A DNA stretch of 64,000 bases from Thermocatellispora tengchongensis. GTDB taxonomy: Bacteria > Actinomycetota > Actinomycetes > Streptosporangiales > Streptosporangiaceae. How positions within the stretch are numbered: the first letter of the stretch is position 1; every line of letters starts with the position of its first letter. Where the stretch lies: assembly GCF_014202315.1 (NCBI RefSeq), contig NZ_JACHGN010000026.1:110469-174468 (forward strand), in the 5' to 3' direction. Of the stretch, positions 59,212 through 64,000 are shown piece by piece. Below the pieces are notes generated by a model. It was not told the origin of the DNA. It was given only the letters and a program-made list of their open reading frames with translations, and made no database searches. The position numbers and the translations under genes are program-made.

Positions 59212-60369
59212 TTACAGGCCGTAGGACTTCAGCTCGATCCGGGTGGCGTACGTGTCGGTCGCCTTGAGCATGAGCGTGAGGGCGAGCCTGTTGTCGAACA
59301 TCCAGTTGCGCATCCGGATGCGGGCCGGCGACGACGGCGCCAGGAACGGCCCCGCGTTGCCCTTGCGGGCGACCCGGGCGTAGCCGCGGAACCCCTCCTC
59401 GTACGCGCGGAACGCCGCGCGGTGGTCGCCGCCGGCCTCCAGCAGCTCGCCCGCCAGCACGTACGCCCCCACGACGGCCAGCCCGGTGCCGAACCCGGCC
59501 AGCGTGTTGCCGTACGCGGCGTCGCCGAGCAGCACGACCCGGCCCGAGGAGTAGCGGCCGGTCACGACCCGGCTGATGGAGTCGAAGTGGAACTCCCGGG
59601 CGTCCGCCAGCCGCTCCAGCAGCTCGGGCACCCGCCACCCGCAGCCCCGGTACGCCCGGCGCAGCAGCTCCTTCTGCTCCTCGGCGTCGTAGCGGTCGTA
59701 GGTCAGCTCCGGGGAGGCGAAGACGAACATCGCCGGCGACTTGGGGCCGCCGACCGAGGCCATCCGGCCGGGTTCGTTGTAGATCTGCGGCTCGCCGTCC
59801 ACGTCGATGCCGGCCAGTGCGTAGTAGTACCCGAGGTGGCGCACGTGGTCCGCCTCGGGGCCGAAGGCCAGCCTGCGCACGTTGGAGTGGATGCCGTCGG
59901 CGCCCACGACGATGTCGAAGGTGCGGGGCGCGCCGCGCTCGAAGGTGACGTGCACCCCACCGGCGCCCTGGGTGAGGGAGGTGATCGAGTCGCCGAAGAC
60001 GTACTCGCAGCGGCCGGCCGTGCGCTCGTAGAGGATCTCGGCGAGGTCGCCGCGCAGGATCTCGACGGCGCCGCCGGAGAACTCGGCGGGCATGACCGCG
60101 AGCCTCCTGCCGGCGGCGTCGACGAAGGTCTGGTCGGTGCCGCCGGTCTGCCTGCGCAGCACCTCCTCCAGGATGCCCATGCGGCGCAGTACGGTGTGGT
60201 GGGTCTCGCCCTTGAAGTCGACCGCCTGGCCGCCGCGGCGCAGCGCGGGGGCCTTCTCCACCACGGTGACCGCGCAGCCGAGGCGGGCGAGCCAGTGGGC
60301 CAGGGCGGGCCCGGCGATGCTCGCGCCCGAGATGAGGACCGTCATGTGCGTCAAGCCGGTGTCGTTCAT
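59212..60369 (-). CDS. FAD-dependent monooxygenase (PHBH/TetX-like)
   Basis: 385 residues. The FAD-binding GxGxxG region reads VLISGASIAGPALAHWLARL; the DG motif is VVGADGIHSNVRRL; the GD motif is GRVVLLGDAAYGNTLAGFGT. These define group A flavin hydroxylases, which oxidise aromatic or polyketide substrates and include tetracycline- and rifampicin-inactivating enzymes. The substrate is unknown. MNDTGLTH at 60369 or MTVLISGAS at 60345 is the start. It is 68 bp downstream of the AfsR-like regulator on the same strand, a probable target or operon partner. Confidence 0.92.
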   Translation of the reverse strand: MNDTGLTHMTVLISGASIAGPALAHWLARLGCAVTVVEKAPALRRGGQAVDFKGETHHTVLRRMGILEEVLRRQTGGTDQTFVDAAGRRLAVMPAEFSGGAVEILRGDLAEILYERTAGRCEYVFGDSITSLTQGAGGVHVTFERGAPRTFDIVVGADGIHSNVRRLAFGPEADHVRHLGYYYALAGIDVDGEPQIYNEPGRMASVGGPKSPAMFVFASPELTYDRYDAEEQKELLRRAYRGCGWRVPELLERLADAREFHFDSISRVVTGRYSSGRVVLLGDAAYGNTLAGFGTGLAVVGAYVLAGELLEAGGDHRAAFRAYEEGFRGYARVARKGNAGPFLAPSSPARIRMRNWMFDNRLALTLMLKATDTYATRIELKSYGL

Positions 60370-60437
60370 GTCCCCGACGTTCGCCGGGGGCGCTGACAAC
60401 CCGGAGATGATCCGCTGACAGCCGGCCGCGGCGTCCG

Positions 60438-63400
60438 TCAGCGCCCGGCCAGGAGCTCCCGGGCCTGGGCGGCGGACAGGCCGGCGCCCTGCGCGTACGC
60501 CTCCGCGAACGCCTCCGGCCCCAGACACTCGGTGACGGCGGCGGCCACGCGGGCGACGTCGGGATCGCCGGCGACGGCCGTGCCGCGCAGCGCGACCGCC
60601 GCGCCGAGCAGCAGCGCCGCCCGGTGGGGCGAGCCGGTCAGCAGGGCCGCGCCGGCCGCGCCCTCGGCGGCGGCGGCCTGGTCCACGGCCATGGGCGAGG
60701 TGAGCGCGGCGGCCACGGCCTCGCCGTGCCACGCGGCGGCGGCCTCGGCGTCGCCCTCCGCCTCGGCCAGGCGGCCGAGCGCGGTGAGCGCCGCGGCCCT
60801 GACGGTGACCGCGGGGAAGCCGCCCGGCTCGGCGGCCTCCAGGGCCGCGGTCAGCCGTTCCCGCGCCCGGGGCAGCTCGCCGCGCAGCCGGGCGATCTCG
60901 CCCAGGCCCAGCTCGGCGAGGGGCGCGGCGGGGCGTCCGGCGCGGGCGTACCGGCGCCGCGCCTCCAGGTGGTCGCGTTCGGCGGCGTCGAGGTCGCCCT
61001 GGCGCACCAGCCCGGCGGCCCGGTGGCACAGCAGGTCGGCGCACTCCTCCGGCGCGCCGAGCTGCTCCATCAGCTCCAGCGCCCGCGCCCACAGCTCGCG
61101 GGCCCGCGCCCACTCGCCGCGCCCGGCGGCGGCCCCGGCCAGCCCGTCGAGACACTGCGCGGTGCCCCAGCGCTCGCCCAGCTCCTCGAAGACGGCCAGC
61201 ACCTCGCGCAGCTCATGCTCCCCCTCGGCGGGGCGTCCGCCGAGCAGCGCGAGCAGGCCGTCGCCCAGCCGGACCAGGGCCAGGTTCCACGGGTCGCCGT
61301 GGCCGAGCACGCTGCCGCTGGTCTCGCGCGACGCGCCGACGCCGTTCAGCATGCCCCACAGCGCGGCGCCGAAGGGGTGGCGCAGCTCGCGGTCCAGGGT
61401 GCGCATGATGTGCTCGGCCCGCGCCCAGTGCTCGGGGGCGGGGCGCGGGACGGCGTGCAGCACGCAGGCGGCGTACTCCTCCTCCAGGCCGTCGAGCCCC
61501 CGCGGCGCGCGGGCCAGCAGCTCGGCCGCCACGGGCCCGGCCTGGCCGCGGCGCCCGCTCAGCCACCAGTACGCCGCCAGCGCCGCCACCATCCGGAAGG
61601 CGGTCTCGGGCTCCTCGCGGGCCGCCCAGCGCAGCGCGGCCATCAGGTTGTCGTGCTCGGCCGACAGCCGGGCCAGCCAGGCGAGCTGCCCGGCCCGGCG
61701 CAGCATCGGGTCGGCCCGCCGCGCCAGCTCCAGGTAGTGCCGGGCGTGGGCGCGCAGCAGCGCGTCGCGCTCGCCGGACTCCTCCAGCCTGGCGGCGCAG
61801 AACAGCCGGATGGTCTCCAGCATCCGGTAGCGCTCGCCGTCGGTCTCGACCAGCGACTTGTCCACCAGGTCGGCGAGCACATCGTCCACGTCGCCGGCGC
61901 GGTGTTCGCCAGCGCCGTGTTCGCCGGCACCGTGTTCGCCGGCACCGTGTTCGCCGGCACCGTGTTCGCCGGCACCGTGTTCGCCGGCACCGTGTTCGCC
62001 GGCACCGTGTTCGCCGGCGTACGCCGGGTCGCCGAGGGCGGGCGCGCACACCGCCTCGACCGCCTCCAGGGAGGCGCTGCCGGTGAACACCGAGAACCGC
62101 CTGGCCAGCGCCCGCTCCGCGGGGCCGAGCAGGCTCCAGCTCCACTCGACCACGGCGTGCAGGGTGCGGTGCCGCGCCGCCGCCGTGCGGTCGCCGCGCG
62201 AGAGCAGCCGGAACCGGCCCTGCTCCTCCAGTCTCGCGGCGATCTCGCGGACGCCGAGCTGGCGCAGCCGGGCCGCGGCCAGCTCGATGGCCAGGGGCAG
62301 CCCGTCCAGGGCGGCGCAGATGGCCGCCACCGCGTCCGCGTTCTCGGGGGTCACGGCGAAGCCGGGCCGGACGGCCGCGGCCCGCTCCTGGAACAGCCGC
62401 ACGGCGGGATAGGCGGCGGCGTCCTGCGCTCCGGCGCCGGGCGGCGGGGCGGCCAGCGGGGCGAGGGGCAACAGGACCTCGCCGGTCAGGCCCAGCGGCT
62501 CACGGCTGGTGGCGATGATCGACAGCCCGGGGCAGGCGCCGAGCAGGTCGCGGGCCAGCCCGGCGACCGCCGCGACCACGTGCTCGCAGTTGTCCAGGAC
62601 GAGCAGCAGTTCCTGCCCGGCCAACGCCGCGGCCAGGCGGCGGACCGGGTCGGCCTCGGCGGCGGCCTGGAAGCCCGACTCGCGCACGCCCAGCGCGCCC
62701 AGCACGGCCAGGGGCACCTGGACGGCGTCGCGCACCGGGGCCAGGTCGGCGAGGCACGCCTCGCGCGGGTCGCGCGCCGCGGCCTCGACGGCCAGCCGGG
62801 TCTTGCCGATGCCGCCCGGCCCGAGAACGGTGACCAGGCGCGCCTCGCGCAGCGGCCCGGCGAGGCGGCGCAGCTCCTCCTGCCTGCCCACGAAGCCGGT
62901 GAGCTGCGCGGCGGGCCGCCGCCGTACGGGCGGGCGCGGCTGCTCCGCGCGCAGGATGGCGAGGTGCACCACCGACAGCTCGGGCGACGGGCCGGCCCCC
63001 AGCTCCTCGGCGAGCAGCCGCCGCGCCTCGCCGAACTCGGCCAGGGCCTCGGCCTGCCGCCCGGCGGCGTGCAGGGCCCGCATGAGCTGGCCGCGCAGCC
63101 GCTCGCGCAGGGGGTGGGCCGCCACCAGCGCCCGCAGCTCCGCGACCACCGGGCCGGGCGCGCCCAGCGCCAGCTCGGCCTCGATCCGGTCCTCGGTCGC
63201 CGCCAGGCGCAGGTCCTCAAGCCGGGCGGCGTACGGCCCGCCGTGCGGCAGGTCGGGCAGGGCCGGGCCGCGCCACAGGGACAGGGCCTCGCGCAGCACG
63301 GCCGCGGCGTCGGCGTGGCGGCCGGCGTCGAGCAGGACGCGGCCCTCGCGGGCCAGGCGCTCGAAGCGGTGGGCGTCCACGGCCTCGGGGGCGACCGCGA

Positions 63401-63662
63401 GGCGGTAGCCGACGTCGTGGAACTCGACCAGGCCGGGCGGCAGCGCGCGGCGCAGCCGCGAGACGTGGGCCTGCACGGCGTTGGCGGCGCCCGCGGGCGG
63501 GTGTTCGGCGTACTGGGCGTCGATGATGCGCCCGGTCTCGACGATCCGGCCCGCCTCCAGCAGCAGCATCGTCAGCAGCGCGCGCACCCGGGGGCCGCCC
63601 ACACGCACGTCCCGGCCGTCGGGGTCGCGCACCTCCAGGGGGCCGAGAACGCCGAACCGCAT
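60438..63662 (-). CDS. AfsR/SARP-type regulator with BTAD, NB-ARC and TPR domains
   Basis: 1074 residues from MRFGVLGPLEVRD. An OmpR-type DNA-binding domain (1-~90) and a BTAD (~95-240) are followed by an NTPase with Walker A GPGGIGKT (281-288) and LLLVLDNCEH (Walker B). A winged region and TPR-like helices lie at ~600-1074. Such regulators activate secondary-metabolite or stress genes. Between the NTPase and TPR parts sits a tandem GEHGA x7 plus GEHRA run (~residues 549-588), encoded by a 15-bp minisatellite. It is divergent from a PaaX-like gene. Confidence 0.93.
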   Translation of the reverse strand: MRFGVLGPLEVRDPDGRDVRVGGPRVRALLTMLLLEAGRIVETGRIIDAQYAEHPPAGAANAVQAHVSRLRRALPPGLVEFHDVGYRLAVAPEAVDAHRFERLAREGRVLLDAGRHADAAAVLREALSLWRGPALPDLPHGGPYAARLEDLRLAATEDRIEAELALGAPGPVVAELRALVAAHPLRERLRGQLMRALHAAGRQAEALAEFGEARRLLAEELGAGPSPELSVVHLAILRAEQPRPPVRRRPAAQLTGFVGRQEELRRLAGPLREARLVTVLGPGGIGKTRLAVEAAARDPREACLADLAPVRDAVQVPLAVLGALGVRESGFQAAAEADPVRRLAAALAGQELLLVLDNCEHVVAAVAGLARDLLGACPGLSIIATSREPLGLTGEVLLPLAPLAAPPPGAGAQDAAAYPAVRLFQERAAAVRPGFAVTPENADAVAAICAALDGLPLAIELAAARLRQLGVREIAARLEEQGRFRLLSRGDRTAAARHRTLHAVVEWSWSLLGPAERALARRFSVFTGSASLEAVEAVCAPALGDPAYAGEHGAGEHGAGEHGAGEHGAGEHGAGEHGAGEHGAGEHRAGDVDDVLADLVDKSLVETDGERYRMLETIRLFCAARLEESGERDALLRAHARHYLELARRADPMLRRAGQLAWLARLSAEHDNLMAALRWAAREEPETAFRMVAALAAYWWLSGRRGQAGPVAAELLARAPRGLDGLEEEYAACVLHAVPRPAPEHWARAEHIMRTLDRELRHPFGAALWGMLNGVGASRETSGSVLGHGDPWNLALVRLGDGLLALLGGRPAEGEHELREVLAVFEELGERWGTAQCLDGLAGAAAGRGEWARARELWARALELMEQLGAPEECADLLCHRAAGLVRQGDLDAAERDHLEARRRYARAGRPAAPLAELGLGEIARLRGELPRARERLTAALEAAEPGGFPAVTVRAAALTALGRLAEAEGDAEAAAAWHGEAVAAALTSPMAVDQAAAAEGAAGAALLTGSPHRAALLLGAAVALRGTAVAGDPDVARVAAAVTECLGPEAFAEAYAQGAGLSAAQARELLAGR
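61897..62019. repeat. in-frame 15-bp minisatellite inside the AfsR-like gene
   Basis: Eight copies of GTGTTCGCCGGCACC, starting every 15 bp from 61902 to 62007, mostly identical. Because the unit is a multiple of three, copy-number change would keep the frame and only alter the length of a Gly-Glu-His-Gly-Ala linker. Confidence 0.9.
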
Positions 63663-63792
63663 GTCCGGATTCTCCCACCGGCGAACCGGCAGGCGGTCCG
63701 TGGGCGGCGGCGGCATGACCCCAGGGACCCCGGCTCGGGTGAGGCACCCCGGTTCGCCCTGGCCGGCGGGTCGTTCGTGGTACCTTGGGAGC

Positions 63793-64000
63793 TTGCGTAC
63801 AGATGACGACGATCTCTTCGACGCGCAGCCGCAGAGCCTGCTGCTGACGATCTTCGGCGCATTCCTGGAGCCGCGCACGGCGCCCGTGTGGTCCGGCGGC
63901 CTGGTCGCCATCCTCGGCTACTTCGGCTTCAGCACCGCGGCGGCGCGGATCGCGCTGGCGCGCCTGGTGCAGCGCGAGCTGGCCGAGCGGCACCGCAAGG
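63793..64000 (+). CDS. PaaX-like transcriptional regulator, partial at right edge
   Basis: The frame from TTG 63793 reads QPQSLLLTIFGAFLEPRTAP, VWSGGLVAILGYFGFSTAAA and RIALARLVQRELAERHRK up to the window end. This is the winged-helix N-terminus of PaaX/PaaR-type regulators (LLxxFGxY... GFSxxAARxALSRLxxRG). PaaX proteins repress aromatic-acid catabolism and respond to CoA thioesters. TACCTT (63781-63786) seven bases before the TTG suggests a leaderless transcript. Most of the gene lies outside the window. Confidence 0.82.
   Translation, partial: MRTDDDDLFDAQPQSLLLTIFGAFLEPRTAPVWSGGLVAILGYFGFSTAAARIALARLVQRELAERHRK

Noticed and set aside
63663..63911. Upstream extension of the AfsR-like gene
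   Set aside because: The extra 83 residues overlap the divergent PaaX-like gene and its promoter; MRFGVLGPLEV is the standard family start.
60438..64000. Secondary-metabolite gene cluster at the right end
   Set aside because: There is an AfsR-like regulator and a monooxygenase, but no PKS, NRPS or terpene gene is visible, so a cluster cannot be claimed.

Overview
The window is about 73-74% G+C by eye, densely packed, with strong G/C at third codon positions, many GTG and TTG starts and four-base start/stop overlaps. It carries RbpA, an F420-type LLM oxidoreductase, an AfsR/SARP-type regulator, ROK-controlled sugar ABC genes and a GH92 mannosidase. Together these point to a filamentous actinomycete, most likely Streptosporangiales (Nonomuraea/Streptosporangium-like). 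The order-level placement is inference; the actinobacterial placement is solid. It looks chromosomal. No insertion sequence, integrase, prophage or CRISPR array was seen.

Left part (1-21 kb): a WYL regulator divergent from an alpha/beta hydrolase; a GT4 glycosyltransferase; an HtrA-like protease; a compact trpB-trpA-gntR operon with a tandem operator; a YtrA-type GntR regulator with an ABC exporter pair; a DedA protein; two GC-rich intergenic repeat arrays; isochorismate synthase; a secreted SGNH hydrolase; a small divergon of a PEP-utilising mini-enzyme and two DNA-binding proteins; YigZ; a LysE exporter; a second WYL regulator; and a DeoR regulator with an MFS exporter.

Middle (21-45 kb): a MoxR/DUF58/VWA operon, two methyltransferases, a GDPD, an MFS permease, rbpA behind a textbook SigR-type promoter, fxsA, the lipoprotein pair lnt-ppm, and a HelD-family helicase whose reading frame extends upstream of its first canonical start. 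Next comes a ROK regulator, with an LLM oxidoreductase between it and a five-gene catabolic operon (binding lipoprotein, two permeases, GH4 6-phospho-glycosidase, BadF-type sugar kinase). The ROK gene and the operon carry almost the same 21-bp palindrome. The operon has no ATPase gene, so a shared MsiK-like ATPase is probably used. An Lrp regulator, a small membrane protein and a leaderless murI-like gene follow.

Right part (45-64 kb): an ArsR/AHSA1 pair, a secreted protein with an internal duplication, and a very large secreted GH92 enzyme with a LacI-type operator. Then comes the most interesting locus: a SLOG-like nucleotide-binding protein, a membrane protein joining a two-helix channel-like region, two TrkA-N-like domains and a bacterial RyR domain, and a divergent two-TM coiled-coil protein. 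This set resembles the predicted nucleotide-signalling conflict systems built on SLOG and RyR domains. After it lie a repeat array, a divergent NAD-dependent DNA ligase, an unusual tRNA-Tyr(GUA), an FAD monooxygenase, an AfsR-like regulator with an in-frame 15-bp minisatellite, and the start of a PaaX-like regulator at the right edge.
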